Shown piece by piece: positions 7,369 to 16,773 of a stretch of DNA of 64,000 bases. The notes beneath the pieces were generated by a model. The model worked only from the letters and a program-made list of their open reading frames with translations. It was not told the DNA's origin and did not search any database. The first letter of the stretch is position 1, and each line of letters begins with the position of its first letter. The DNA comes from Alkalimonas amylolytica. GTDB taxonomy: Bacteria > Pseudomonadota > Gammaproteobacteria > Enterobacterales > Alteromonadaceae. Made by a program: the position numbers and the translations under genes. Location of the stretch: contig NZ_FNRM01000003.1 in NCBI RefSeq assembly GCF_900107845.1, forward strand, positions 1-64,000. The letters run 5' to 3'.

Positions 7369-8253
7369 CTACTTCTTCTGGCTAAACAGCTGATCCAGCT
7401 TTTCTTCAAAGCTGTGGTAATTCAGAAAATCGTACAGCTCCATCCGGGTTTGCATATCGTCGATCACCGCTTTCTGATCGCCCTGCTGCAAAATGTTTTC
7501 ATAGATTTTCAGCGCCGCCTTGTTCATGGCACGGAAGGCACTCAGTGGGTACAACACCATGGCCACGCCCACACTGGCCAGCTCTTGCTTGTTGAATAAA
7601 GGTGTCTGGCCAAACTCGGTAATATTGGCCAGTACCGGCACATCCAGCGCCTTAGTAAAGGCCTGGTATTGCTCCAGCGTATGCACGGCTTCGGCAAAAA
7701 TGGCATCGGCACCGGCGGCCTGACAGGCCAGAGCCCGTTCAATGGCAGCATCCACGCCTTGTTGTGCTAAGGCATCGGTGCGCGCCATAATAAAGAACTG
7801 CTCGTCGCTGCGGGCATCGACCGCGGCTTTCACCCGGTCGACCATTTCGTCCAGCGACACGATTTCTTTGTTCGGCCGGTGGCCGCAGCGCTTTTGCGCC
7901 ACCTGATCTTCAATGTGAAAGCCTGCCGCGCCGGCACGGGTCATTTCTTTCACGGTACGGGCAATGTTAAAAGCCCCACCCCAGCCGGTATCGGCATCCA
8001 CCAACAACGGCACTTCGGTCGCGCCGGTAATGCGGCGGATGTCTTCGCACACATCGTTCAGCGAGGTCATGCCCAAATCCGGCAAGCCAAAGGATGCATT
8101 GGCGACACCGGCACCGGATAAATACAACGCTTTGTGGCCAACCCGCTCGGCCATCATGGCGGTATAGGCATTGATGGTGCCGACCAGTTGCAAGGGCTGA
8201 TTGTCGACAATCGCCTGACGCAGCCGGGCTCCGGCGCTTAAAAGAGTGCTCAT
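7369..8253 (-). CDS. prpB: PrpB, 2-methylisocitrate lyase
   Basis: PrpB cleaves 2-methylisocitrate to pyruvate and succinate, the last step of propionate oxidation. The 294-residue protein belongs to the PEP mutase/isocitrate lyase superfamily. It shows [17 protein letters not shown], the metal-binding VDADTGWGG, and [12 protein letters not shown], which carries the catalytic cysteine of the KKCGH-type loop. The ATG at 8253 overlaps the stop of the upstream regulator gene (ATGA), so the two are translationally coupled. The enzyme needs magnesium, bound by aspartates in the VDAD motif. Length and motifs are as in other PrpB proteins. Confidence 0.96.
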   Translation of the reverse strand: MSTLLSAGARLRQAIVDNQPLQLVGTINAYTAMMAERVGHKALYLSGAGVANASFGLPDLGMTSLNDVCEDIRRITGATEVPLLVDADTGWGGAFNIARTVKEMTRAGAAGFHIEDQVAQKRCGHRPNKEIVSLDEMVDRVKAAVDARSDEQFFIMARTDALAQQGVDAAIERALACQAAGADAIFAEAVHTLEQYQAFTKALDVPVLANITEFGQTPLFNKQELASVGVAMVLYPLSAFRAMNKAALKIYENILQQGDQKAVIDDMQTRMELYDFLNYHSFEEKLDQLFSQKK

Positions 8254-8933
8254 GCTTGATTCCCCGTTAGTTGCAATTCAATGTTGCGCCGCGATGCACC
8301 AATATGGCGGCGCATCAGTAAATCGGCCAGTTCCCCATCGCGGTTAGCGATGGCATGAATGATGGCTTTGTGTTCATCAAAAGCCCGCGATACCCGCGGC
8401 CCGTTCATGCCTAACTGCACCCGGTACATCCGGACCAGAAAGTATAGCTCATCACATAATATGTTGATTAAATAGGGATTTTTGCTACCAAGAATAATGC
8501 GGTAATGAAAGTCCAGATCGCCGGCTTCCTGATAATAGCTCTCGCCCTCCCGCACCCGCTGGGTGCTTAGATGCTGATCCAGCAAGGCGCGTACTTCGGC
8601 AATTTCGGCGTCGGTCATTTGCTCGGCGGCCAACCGGCAGGCCAGGCCTTCCAGTTCTTCGCGCAACTGGTACAAGGCAATCAGGCCTTCTTTCGACAGG
8701 GTCACCACCCGGGCACCGGCATTAGGGATGCGTTCAATCAGATGGCAGCGCTCCAGCCGTGCCAGCGCTTCACGCAGTGGTGCCCGGCTTAAATCAAAGC
8801 GTCGTGCCAGTTCCGGCTCACTGATTTTACTGCCAGCCGGGATCTCGCCTTCGACAATAGCGCGCTGTATTTCCAACAGCACGCGATCGGCTGCTGTTAC
8901 CGGCATCCGCCACATCGGGCTTTGCATCGTCAT
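8250..8933 (-). CDS. GntR-family (FCD) regulator of the prp operon
   Basis: A winged helix-turn-helix covers about residues 15-75 ([25 protein letters not shown]) and an all-helical FCD ligand-binding domain the rest ([18 protein letters not shown], then HKAIIHAI). The open frame could start at 8969, but the ATG at 8933 has GGAG eight bases before it, and the upstream ATG lies inside an operator-like palindrome, so 8933 (227 residues) is chosen. The gene is first in the operon and overlaps prpB by four bases. FCD regulators commonly sense small carboxylic acids; a methylcitrate-cycle intermediate as inducer is an inference. Two copies of a TTGTCGACA palindrome around its promoter suggest autoregulation. 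Confidence 0.9.
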   Translation of the reverse strand: MTMQSPMWRMPVTAADRVLLEIQRAIVEGEIPAGSKISEPELARRFDLSRAPLREALARLERCHLIERIPNAGARVVTLSKEGLIALYQLREELEGLACRLAAEQMTDAEIAEVRALLDQHLSTQRVREGESYYQEAGDLDFHYRIILGSKNPYLINILCDELYFLVRMYRVQLGMNGPRVSRAFDEHKAIIHAIANRDGELADLLMRRHIGASRRNIELQLTGNQA

Positions 8934-8958
8934 TAAACTGTCTCCACGACTGGCACGA

Positions 8959-9043
8959 ATTGTCGACATAAAAAAACAATAATGCAGTTTTAGTGGCTTT
9001 TAAGTGCTTTGTCAAGCTTACCAAGGCATTGATTGTCGACAAT
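8959..9043 (-). promoter_or_regulatory. prp promoter flanked by two GntR-type operators
   Basis: A leftward promoter, TTGACA (9015-9010) and TAAAAC (8992-8987), has a 17-base spacer. The perfect palindrome ATTGTCGACAAT lies at 9032-9043 just upstream, and ATTGTCGACAT at 8959-8969 just downstream. TTGTCGACAA fits the NyGT-ACrN form of FCD-type operators. The paired sites, 73 bases apart, would let one dimer block polymerase and perhaps loop with the other. They also lie near the divergent rlmI start. Confidence 0.75.
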
Positions 9044-9156
9044 AACACCAAAGTTGTAGTCTCAGCTTGCCAACCAGAGGTTTCTGCCGCAGACAGATGA
9101 TCCTGGCATCCGTTTCAAGTACAATAGCCGCCCTTTACTCTTTGGCGACTCGCACC

Positions 9157-10362
9157 ATGTCCACTGCAAAAACCTACCCGATCGTAACCCTGGCTGCAGG
9201 CCGGGAAAAAGCGCTGAAACGGCGCCATCCGTGGATTTTTTCCAAAGCCATTCATGCCGTGAAAGGCACTCCGAATGCCGGCGATACCGTGGATGTGGTC
9301 AGTTTTGACCAAAAATGGCTGTGCCGGGCAGCTTATTCGCCAAAATCGCAAATCCGCTTACGGGTCTGGACCGACCAACAGGACGAAACCATTGATCAGG
9401 CATTTTTTGAACGGCGCCTTGCACAGGCACAAGGCATGCGCAGCCTTTTGTTTTCAGGCCAGGATACCACTGGCTACCGGCTGATAGCGGCCGAGTCCGA
9501 TGGACTGCCTGGCATCATCATTGACCGTTTTGCCGATGTGTTGGTGTGTCAGCTGTTATCCGCCGGAGCCGAGGCCAATCGCAAGCATCTGCTGGGCGCC
9601 TTAAAAGCCCTGTACCCCACCTGCAGCATTTACGATCGTTCCGATGTGGAAGTGCGTAAAAAAGAAGGGCTGGAGCTGAAATCCGGCTGGCTGCATCAGC
9701 CACTGGAGAGCACCGAAGTGACCATTCGTGAACATGGCATGACGGTGTTGGTGGACGTGGCTGAAGGCCATAAAACCGGTTTTTATCTGGATCAACGGGC
9801 CAACCGCCTACGCTTGCGGCAACTGGCAGCCGGCAAAAGTGTGCTGAATTGCTTTAGCTACACCGGTACTTTCGGTGTTGCTGCTCTGCTCGGCGGTGCC
9901 AGCCATGTTATTAACGTGGATGCCTCCGACAGCGCCCTGGCTCTATCCGAGCGCCAGTTGGCATTCAATGGCCTGCAACCAGAGCAAGCCAGCCATGTGA
10001 AGCAAGATGTGTTTAAGCTGCTTCGTCAGTACAAAGAAGAAGGCAAACAGTTTGATTTACTGATTTTAGATCCGCCTAAATTTGCCGAGAACAAAGGCCA
10101 GCTGATGGGCGCTTGCCGTGGCTACAAAGACATCAACCGGGTAGCGATGCAATTGGTGAAACCAGGTGGCTTGCTGCTGACTTTTTCTTGCTCCGGCCTG
10201 ATGGAAGATACCTTGTTCCAAAAAGTAGTGGCCGATGCGGCGCTGGATGCCGGCCGGGACTGTCTTTTTGTTGAACGCTTGCAGCAAGATGCCGATCACC
10301 CGGTCGCCAGTTTCTACCCGGAAGGGCATTATCTGAAAGGTCTGATCTGTTACCTGGCTTAA
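9157..10362 (+). CDS. rlmI: RlmI, 23S rRNA m5C1962 methyltransferase
   Basis: RlmI uses S-adenosylmethionine to methylate C1962 of 23S rRNA. From the ATG at 9157 the protein has 401 residues, close to the usual 396. An in-frame GTG/ATG region further upstream would add an unconserved 30 residues. The N-terminal PUA domain (about 1-80) includes [12 protein letters not shown]. The methyltransferase domain shows [21 protein letters not shown]-binding [20 protein letters not shown], the DPPKFAENK motif and the catalytic cysteine region FSCSGLM. It is divergent from the prp operon and ends just before a strong terminator, so it is a single-gene unit. Confidence 0.95.
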   Translation: MSTAKTYPIVTLAAGREKALKRRHPWIFSKAIHAVKGTPNAGDTVDVVSFDQKWLCRAAYSPKSQIRLRVWTDQQDETIDQAFFERRLAQAQGMRSLLFSGQDTTGYRLIAAESDGLPGIIIDRFADVLVCQLLSAGAEANRKHLLGALKALYPTCSIYDRSDVEVRKKEGLELKSGWLHQPLESTEVTIREHGMTVLVDVAEGHKTGFYLDQRANRLRLRQLAAGKSVLNCFSYTGTFGVAALLGGASHVINVDASDSALALSERQLAFNGLQPEQASHVKQDVFKLLRQYKEEGKQFDLLILDPPKFAENKGQLMGACRGYKDINRVAMQLVKPGGLLLTFSCSGLMEDTLFQKVVADAALDAGRDCLFVERLQQDADHPVASFYPEGHYLKGLICYLA

Positions 10363-10388
10363 TGCTTATCAATTTATGCATCTCCTGT

Positions 10389-10419
10389 AAAAAAAGCTGA
10401 CCTCACGTCAGCTTTTTTT
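10389..10419 (+). terminator. Bidirectional rho-independent terminator after rlmI
   Basis: GCTGAC (10396-10401) pairs with GTCAGC (10407-10412) around a CTCAC loop. A run of A precedes and seven T follow, so it can act in both directions. The remaining bases to 10572 are AT-rich leader of the next gene with no other feature that I can support. Confidence 0.9.
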
Positions 10420-10572
10420 ACATTTAATCGCTGTCAAAAATTAATCTTCTTCGTTTTTAAATGTTTAAAAAATGGCCTGGATTATGCCTAAAAAAAAATA
10501 TCAGCCTTGATTGCTGTGCGACAGTCTTAGTCTAAGCCTGTGCTGAATTATAAAAATCAGAGGATAAGTAGA

Positions 10573-11568
10573 ATGAAAAAACTGATCTTAATCAGCTGTT
10601 TACTTGGTTTTGCTTCAGGCCTGAGTCATGCAGGTGTGATCCGCCACGATGTCGACCCGGATGAATACCTCTGGCTGGCACGTCAGCAACAATTTGACAG
10701 TGTTGGATATACCATCTTCGATGTTGCCGGGGGTGGTACCTTTATTTGCAGCGGTACCGTCATAGCAAAGAACTGGGTACTTACCGCAGGCCACTGTGTG
10801 GATGATGCGATCAGCATGACCTTCTACCTACCACAGTACAATGAAGATAGAACTTCATTAACGCACACTGCCGTTAATGCCTCATCCTGGGTTTGGCATG
10901 AGAACTGGAACGGTGACTTAGGCGCTGGCTGGGATATCGGTCTGATGTACTTTGATAACCCCTTTGATGTTGAACCGGCCAAGCTCTATACCGGCAGCAA
11001 TGAAACCGGGGCTATCACCACCCATGTTGGCTACGGTGCTTCAGGTACCGGGCTCACTGGTGTGAACCAGCCAGCAGGCACTCGCCGGGCGGGTCAAAAT
11101 GTGGTTGATGGCCTGGCTTCCTCTGAAGGAACCGGTCAACAATTGCTGTGGTCTGATTTTGATCACCCGAATCCAACCGCTACAGACCCTTGGGGTGACA
11201 TTTACAATGACTGGGTAAATTATTGGTACAGTAACCATCCGCTTTTTGCAGGGTCTGGCGTTAGCTCTGATAATGCAGCCCTGCCGCTGGAGTACAGCAT
11301 AGCGGGTGGTGATTCAGGTGGTGGTGCTTTTATTTTTGAAAACGGTGAGTGGCTATTAGCTGGAGTGCACTCTCTGGGCTGGAACATCAATGGCACCCAG
11401 CCACAGGCAGATTATGGTACCTTATTCGCATCGGTTCGCGTCAGCGATCTTACCGATTGGATATACAGCTACACTGCCACCGTGTCTACACCGGCAAGCC
11501 TTGGCATTTTTGCTTCGGGTCTATTGCTGCTTTGCTGGCGACGTCGTACCCAGCTATCTGCACGATAG
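10573..11568 (+). CDS. Secreted trypsin-like serine protease with PEP-CTERM-like tail
   Basis: The 331-residue protein begins with a signal peptide (MKKLILISCLLGFASGLSHA). The chymotrypsin-fold triad is visible: H74 in TAGHC, D121 in WDIGLMYF and S248 in GGDSGGGAF. The C-terminus reads STPASLGIFASGLLLLCWRRR: a short Pro-containing motif, one membrane helix and an arginine cluster, as in PEP-CTERM proteins sorted by an exosortase, although the proline-glutamate pair is replaced by TP. It is thus exported and held at or processed from the membrane. The ATG at 10573 follows AGGA at the usual distance. It stands alone between two terminators. Substrate unknown; family assignment is firm. Confidence 0.88.
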   Translation: MKKLILISCLLGFASGLSHAGVIRHDVDPDEYLWLARQQQFDSVGYTIFDVAGGGTFICSGTVIAKNWVLTAGHCVDDAISMTFYLPQYNEDRTSLTHTAVNASSWVWHENWNGDLGAGWDIGLMYFDNPFDVEPAKLYTGSNETGAITTHVGYGASGTGLTGVNQPAGTRRAGQNVVDGLASSEGTGQQLLWSDFDHPNPTATDPWGDIYNDWVNYWYSNHPLFAGSGVSSDNAALPLEYSIAGGDSGGGAFIFENGEWLLAGVHSLGWNINGTQPQADYGTLFASVRVSDLTDWIYSYTATVSTPASLGIFASGLLLLCWRRRTQLSAR

Positions 11569-11587
11569 CGCTCCCTCTGTTATCCCT

Positions 11588-11615
11588 GCCGGTCAGTGAT
11601 ACTGACCGGCTTTTT
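11588..11615 (+). terminator. Rho-independent terminator after the protease gene
   Basis: GCCGGTCAGT (11588-11597) and ACTGACCGGC (11601-11610) form a perfect ten-base stem with a GAT loop, followed by TTTTT. Confidence 0.92.
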
Positions 11616-11709
11616 ACCACCTGCTCATCGAATCCCCTACCTTTTCAGGGTGTTTCTGCCGTCTACTCTTTGTTATGCTAAGCAACTCGTTCATTTGACA
11701 GGAACCTGC

Positions 11710-12279
11710 ATGAAAGCTTTATTTAGCTCATTAGCACTACTAGTAAGCCTTAGCACTCAGGCCAGCTGGCAGCTTGATAACAGCCAGTCACGACTTGATT
11801 TTGTATCACTGAAAAATGAAGTGGCTGCTGAAGTGCATCAGTTCAGCCAATTGAAAGGTCACTGGCAAGATGATGGCAGTCTGAGTATTGAAATTGCCGT
11901 GGCTGGTTTGCAAACCCATATCCCGATCCGCGATGATCGCATGTGGCAGTATTTGTTTCAACTGGATGATTACCCGCTGATTACCGCAACGGGTACCGTC
12001 AGCCCGGACGCAGTGGCTGATTTAGCCGTTGGCAGCAGCAAAAGCCTGCGGGTGCCATTGCAACTGACCATCGTTGGCCAAAGCCAGCGGGTGCAAAGTG
12101 AAGTGCTGGTCACCCGGCTTGGCGAGAGCACCATCCAGGTTCACACCCAGGCCCCTGTCATGGTGAACGGTGCTCAATTTGGTTTAACGGAAGGGTTAAA
12201 TCGCTTGCGTGATCTGGCTGGCCTGCAAAGCATCAATCCAATGGTGCCGGTTACCTTCACCGTACGGTTTGAGAAGTAA
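11710..12279 (+). CDS. YceI-family periplasmic lipid-binding protein
   Basis: The 189-residue protein has a signal peptide (MKALFSSLALLVSLSTQAS) and then a single YceI lipocalin-like domain: WQLDNSQSRLDFVSLKN at the start, HFSQ-type loop (HQFSQLKGHW), and a beta-rich core to TFTVRFEK. YceI proteins bind polyisoprenoid or other amphiphilic ligands in the periplasm; the ligand here is not predictable. The ATG at 11710 is chosen because AGGA lies at 11699-11702 and the signal peptide begins there. The frame is open further upstream but overlaps the terminator of the protease gene. It is convergent with the PilZ gene, with a hairpin between them. Confidence 0.88.
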   Translation: MKALFSSLALLVSLSTQASWQLDNSQSRLDFVSLKNEVAAEVHQFSQLKGHWQDDGSLSIEIAVAGLQTHIPIRDDRMWQYLFQLDDYPLITATGTVSPDAVADLAVGSSKSLRVPLQLTIVGQSQRVQSEVLVTRLGESTIQVHTQAPVMVNGAQFGLTEGLNRLRDLAGLQSINPMVPVTFTVRFEK

Positions 12280-12300
12280 ACGCTGATAACAGCTAAAGTT

Positions 12301-12323
12301 GCAGCCTGGTAAACTCAGGCTGC
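12301..12323. terminator. Hairpin between convergent YceI and PilZ genes
   Basis: GCAGCCTG (12301-12308) and CAGGCTGC (12316-12323) form a perfect eight-base stem. The following CTTGCTC is only weakly T-rich, so termination is probable rather than certain. Confidence 0.5.
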
Positions 12324-12360
12324 CTTGCTCAGCACTCTTTCAGCGCTCTAACCACTGCGA

Positions 12361-12660
12361 TTAATTCATATCGATAAAAGCCAGGCCCAGCTGATAACAA
12401 TCGCCATTTTCCTGGCCGCAGCGCATTACTTTGGCCGTGGCATCCAGCGGCGGTATACTGTTGTTGGCCGACTCCAAGCGCACCCGGATCAAAGTGCCCA
12501 TCTCCAGTGGCTCATTGATATCAACCGACATGCCTGATGCACTTAAATCACGGCAAATACCATCAATGGTGCGGCCGGCTTCCGGATCATTGATCAGCAG
12601 CTGCACATCGGCATTGACCATCATACGGTAAAAATGGCGCTTATCACTTTGGTTTAACAT
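12361..12660 (-). CDS. Small PilZ-domain protein, probable c-di-GMP receptor
   Basis: The 99-residue protein is a lone PilZ domain. The N-terminal DKRHFYRM supplies the RxxxR motif and DLSASGMSVDI the D/NxSxxG motif, which together bind cyclic di-GMP. The beta-barrel ends with YQLGLAFIDMN. The ATG at 12660 has GGAG five bases upstream; a GTG directly before it is also in frame. Stand-alone PilZ proteins pass c-di-GMP signals to a partner affecting motility, exopolysaccharide or virulence; no partner gene is adjacent, so the output is unknown. Confidence 0.9.
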   Translation of the reverse strand: MLNQSDKRHFYRMMVNADVQLLINDPEAGRTIDGICRDLSASGMSVDINEPLEMGTLIRVRLESANNSIPPLDATAKVMRCGQENGDCYQLGLAFIDMN

Positions 12661-12773
12661 CACTACTCCCCCAGCTTATCCTTGCTTAATGTGTTTGTAC
12701 CTGACTTACTAGTTATATAGCTTTCACCGTAGCCTGTAAAGGCGCGATTGAGCACCCCAACGGAAATAACACG

Positions 12774-15700
12774 TCAGGGGGCTGACGATTTTGCTTCACT
12801 GATAGCGTTTAACACCCGTTTCAGTGAAATAGGATAAGCTGTCCCCAAAGTTTGAGCGAATAGCGACACTTTTAGCTCTTCAATCATCCAACGAATGTCG
12901 CCCAACGCCTCAGGTAGGACAGCCTGCGTTTTGTACTGGCCAAGCAACGCCTGATACGCTTCTTCAGCGCGCTGGTAATCGTGCATCATCAAACGATCGC
13001 GATGTGGATCAATCGGCAATTTCTCCAGTCGTTTTTCCATCGCTTTTAAGTAACGCAGGATATCGCCAAGCCGTCCTGCACCATGCTTACTCACGAAACC
13101 TTTAAACAACAAGGTTTCCAAATGTTGTTTCACTTCCCCCTGCGCCTGCACATGCGCCAGATCCACCTTGCCTTTTAAACGCTTTTGGATCTGATGACCG
13201 AGCGACAAAATTTGCTCCACCTGCAAGGCAATGGCCAACACCCGCTCATTCAGCTCAGCCCGCACCTGTTCTTTGATACCGCTGAACTGTTGTTGGTTGT
13301 GCGGAAATTCCTGCTCGCTCAACATAGCATCCACCGCTGCCGCGATGCAGTCGTCAATCAGTTCAAGCACCTTGCCAAAGGGGTTAAAATACAGCCCAAG
13401 CTTGGCTTTGTTGGGCAAGGACTCCTGCAAGTATTTCACCGGCGATGGAATATTCAGCAAAATCAGCCGGCGTAAACCAAGCAGGCTGGTTTGCCTGGCC
13501 AAAGCAGCATGATCCAGCAGCTTGATGGCAACCGAGTCGCCTTCATCCACCAGCGCCGGATACGCCTTGATTTCATAGCCGGCTTGCAGCTGTACGTATT
13601 CACTGGGCAGCTGACCAAAGCTCCAGTCGGTGATCTGTTGCTGCTCGATATCCGGCTCGGCTACCTCGCTTAAAGTTTGCTGCACATCGCCCTGCAATTG
13701 CTGCTTCAAAAGTGCCAGCGAGCGCCCCTGCACCATCAGCTTGCCACTGGCATCGACCACCTTAAAATTCATCTGCAGATGCGCTGGCAAGGATGTCAGA
13801 TCCCAGGCATCGTCGGGCACTGTGGTGCCCGACATGCGCCGTAGCTGGGCGGTCACGGCTTCCAGCAACTTGCCCTGACCTGGCTGTAACACCTGTAGCA
13901 AGGCATCGGCATAATTGGGTGCCGGAACAAACTGGCGCCGGTAATTTTTTGGCAAGGATTTAATCAGTGCCACCAACAGCTCATGCAATAGCCCTGGGAT
14001 CAGCCAGTCAAAGCCCTGCTCATCAATTTGATTGAGCAGCGCCAGCGGAATAACCACACTGACACCATCGTCCGGCTCACCCGGCGCAAAGTGATAGCTC
14101 AGCGGCAGCTTCAGGTTGCCCTGGCTCCAAACGTCCGGGAACTGACCAGCGCCAATCTCATCGGCGGCACGCTTTTTAAGCGTTTCGGGATCAAAATGCA
14201 GGAAACGCTGGTCTTCTTTACGCTTTTGCTGCCACCATCTGGCAAAATCGATGCGGTTATTGGCCACCACCGGCACCCGCCCGGCGTAAAACTGCACCAG
14301 ATCGTCTTCATCCACCAGAATATCGCGGCGCCGGCTTTTATCTTCCAGCGCGATGACTTCATCCAGCAGTTTGCGATTGTGGGCTAAAAAGGCTTCCTGC
14401 TGCCCCAGCTCTTCATGCACCAGGGCTTCACGAATAAAGATTTGGTGGCTGGTGGCAGCATCGATTTTGCTGTACTGCACAGGCCTTTTAGCCACAATGA
14501 TCACGCCGTAGAGGCTCACCTGCTCAAAAGCAATAACAGCACCGCGTTTTTTCTGCCAGTGCGGCTCGCTGTAGCTTCGGCTTACCAGATGTTCTGCCAG
14601 CGGTTCTACCCAGTCCGGCTCTATTTTCGCCAGGCTGCGGGCATAAAGTTTGGAGGTTTCCACCCACTCGGAGGCCATCACCCATTTGGGCTTGCGCTTA
14701 AACAAATGACTGCCGGGAAAAGCATAAAAACGAGTTTGCCGTGGCCCCAGATAATCGGCCTCGGTATCTTTGCAACCTATCTGACCGAGCAGACCACTGA
14801 GCAGACTGCGGTGAATCTCCGCATAGCCAGCCGTGGCCTGATTGGCACGAAAGCCCAGTTCCTGCATCAATTGCGTTAGCTGATAAACTAAATCCTGCCA
14901 TTCGCGTACCCGCAGGTAGTTGAGCAGCTCGGTTTTGCAGAGTTTACGAAACTGGTTGTTGCTAAGCTCCTCCTGCAGTTGTTGCAGGTACTGCCAAAGC
15001 TTGAGGTAACTGACAAAATCGGAGTCCTGATCGGCAAAGCGGCTGTGCAGCTCATCGGCTTTTTGCTGTTTATCCAGCGGCCGCTCCCGCGGATCCTGGA
15101 TGGATAATGCCGCCACTATCACCAGCACTTCACTAAGCGCCTGTTGTTTGGGCGCTTCCAGCAGCATCCGGCCGAGCCTTGGATCTATGGGCAGGCGGGC
15201 CAGCTGTCGGCCAAGCTCGGTCATCTGTAATTCACCGGCTTTGCGCCGGGTGGCTACCGCACCCAGTTCTTCCAGCAGCTTGATGCCATCGGTAACAAAC
15301 CGACTGTCTGGCCGTTGTAAAAACGGAAAGGCTTCCATGCTGCCAAGGCGCAGGGATAACATCTGCAGGATAACCGAGGCTAAATTGGTGCGCAGTATTT
15401 CCGGATCGGTGTATTCGGGCCGGCTGAGGAAATCTTCTTCGCTGTACAAGCGAATGCAGATCCCGGCCGCAACCCGGCCACAGCGGCCCTTGCGCTGGTT
15501 GGCACTGGCCTGACTGATCGGTTCAATCGGCAGCTGCTGTACTTTGGAGCGGTAACTGTAACGAGAGATGCGAGCGGTACCGGGATCGATGACATAACGG
15601 ATGCCCGGCACCGTCAATGAGGTTTCGGCCACATTGGTCGCCAGCACAATGCGCCGGCCAGGGTGCGATTGAAACACCCGGTTCTGCTCGCTGGCGCTTA

Positions 15701-16697
15701 GTCGTGAATACAGCGGCAGGATCTCAGTGTGCGGCAACTGCAGTTTTTCAAGGGCATCGGCGGTATCACGAATTTCTCGCTCACCGTTTAAAAACACCAG
15801 AATATCGCCCGGCGGCTCGCGGTACAGCTCTTCGACCGCATCGAACAGGCCTTGCAGCTGATCGCGATCTTTATCGTCCTGCTCGCTCCTCTCATCAAAG
15901 GGCCGGTAACGCACCTCCACCGGATAGGTGCGACCAGAGACTTCAATCACCGGAGCATTCCCAAAGTGTTTGGAAAAACGCTGCGGATCAATGGTAGCCG
16001 AGGTAATAATTACTTTTAAATCCGGACGTTTCGGCAGCAACTGTTTCAGATAACCCAGCAAAAAGTCAATGTTCAGACTGCGCTCATGCGCTTCGTCAAT
16101 AATCAGGGTGTCGTACTGATTTAAAAAGCGGTCCTGCTGCATCTCGGCCAGCAGTACCCCATCGGTCATCAGTTTAATGCGGGTCTGCTCTGAGGTGTGA
16201 TCGCCGAAGCGGATTTTAAAACCTACCTCTTTGCCTGGCTCGACGCAAAGCTCTTCGGCAATACGATTGCTGACACTGCGCGCTGCCAGTCGCCGTGGTT
16301 GGGTATGGCCTATCATGCCCGCAACACCGCGACCAAGCTCCAGACAGATTTTCGGCAACTGGGTAGTTTTGCCCGAGCCGGTTTCACCGGCAATCACCAC
16401 CAGTTGGTGTTTGGCAATGGCGGCTTTGATGTCCTCCTTTTTCGCCACCACAGGCAGCTCGGCCGGATAGTTTAGTTGCAAGGTCTGGCTGGCTCTTTGC
16501 TGGCGCTGGGCTACCGAACGCTCCAGGTCTTGGGCTATAGCCCCCTGAGCTTTGCTGCGCTTGGCTTCATCGCTGATTTTTTTCAGACCGTGCAGGCGCT
16601 TACGCAAGCGGAACTGATCTTTTTGCATGGCTAGGCCAAGCAGCCGATGCAGCTCGTTTAGCGAAAGTGGATTGGGTACAGACGTGGGTTCAGACAA
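12774..16697 (-). CDS. hrpA: HrpA, DEAH-box ATP-dependent RNA helicase
   Basis: At 1307 residues this is a full-length HrpA. It has Walker A GETGSGKTT (104-112), DEAH at 201-204, the SAT motif in ITSATIDPQRF, motif V/VI (VAETSLTVPG; QRKGRCGRVAAG), HA2 and OB-fold regions, and the long C-terminal extension typical of HrpA (DUF3418). HrpA acts in mRNA processing and in rescuing stalled or collided ribosomes. The start is unusual: no ATG precedes residue 24, yet the sequence before it (LSLNELHRLLGLAMQKDQFRL) is conserved family sequence. A TTG at 16697 is the only suitable start; its GAGGG ribosome site lies inside the 3' arm of a terminator hairpin from the upstream gene. Confidence 0.95.
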   Translation of the reverse strand: MSEPTSVPNPLSLNELHRLLGLAMQKDQFRLRKRLHGLKKISDEAKRSKAQGAIAQDLERSVAQRQQRASQTLQLNYPAELPVVAKKEDIKAAIAKHQLVVIAGETGSGKTTQLPKICLELGRGVAGMIGHTQPRRLAARSVSNRIAEELCVEPGKEVGFKIRFGDHTSEQTRIKLMTDGVLLAEMQQDRFLNQYDTLIIDEAHERSLNIDFLLGYLKQLLPKRPDLKVIITSATIDPQRFSKHFGNAPVIEVSGRTYPVEVRYRPFDERSEQDDKDRDQLQGLFDAVEELYREPPGDILVFLNGEREIRDTADALEKLQLPHTEILPLYSRLSASEQNRVFQSHPGRRIVLATNVAETSLTVPGIRYVIDPGTARISRYSYRSKVQQLPIEPISQASANQRKGRCGRVAAGICIRLYSEEDFLSRPEYTDPEILRTNLASVILQMLSLRLGSMEAFPFLQRPDSRFVTDGIKLLEELGAVATRRKAGELQMTELGRQLARLPIDPRLGRMLLEAPKQQALSEVLVIVAALSIQDPRERPLDKQQKADELHSRFADQDSDFVSYLKLWQYLQQLQEELSNNQFRKLCKTELLNYLRVREWQDLVYQLTQLMQELGFRANQATAGYAEIHRSLLSGLLGQIGCKDTEADYLGPRQTRFYAFPGSHLFKRKPKWVMASEWVETSKLYARSLAKIEPDWVEPLAEHLVSRSYSEPHWQKKRGAVIAFEQVSLYGVIIVAKRPVQYSKIDAATSHQIFIREALVHEELGQQEAFLAHNRKLLDEVIALEDKSRRRDILVDEDDLVQFYAGRVPVVANNRIDFARWWQQKRKEDQRFLHFDPETLKKRAADEIGAGQFPDVWSQGNLKLPLSYHFAPGEPDDGVSVVIPLALLNQIDEQGFDWLIPGLLHELLVALIKSLPKNYRRQFVPAPNYADALLQVLQPGQGKLLEAVTAQLRRMSGTTVPDDAWDLTSLPAHLQMNFKVVDASGKLMVQGRSLALLKQQLQGDVQQTLSEVAEPDIEQQQITDWSFGQLPSEYVQLQAGYEIKAYPALVDEGDSVAIKLLDHAALARQTSLLGLRRLILLNIPSPVKYLQESLPNKAKLGLYFNPFGKVLELIDDCIAAAVDAMLSEQEFPHNQQQFSGIKEQVRAELNERVLAIALQVEQILSLGHQIQKRLKGKVDLAHVQAQGEVKQHLETLLFKGFVSKHGAGRLGDILRYLKAMEKRLEKLPIDPHRDRLMMHDYQRAEEAYQALLGQYKTQAVLPEALGDIRWMIEELKVSLFAQTLGTAYPISLKRVLNAISEAKSSAP

Positions 16698-16724
16698 AAA
16701 AACGCCCTCAGCAAAATGAGGGCG
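16696..16724 (-). terminator. Terminator of the CBS gene that overlaps the hrpA start
   Basis: On the minus strand CGCCCTCA (16724-16717 side) pairs with TGAGGGCG (16710-16703 side) around a TTTTGC loop, followed by seven T (16702-16696). The last T of that run begins the TTG start codon of hrpA, and the 3' arm contains its likely ribosome binding site. The hairpin may therefore both end the upstream transcript and hide hrpA translation signals. Confidence 0.8.
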
Positions 16725-16773
16725 CTATGCTAGCAAGAAGCTGGCTCAGCTGCAATTCCAGCAGATTTAGCCA

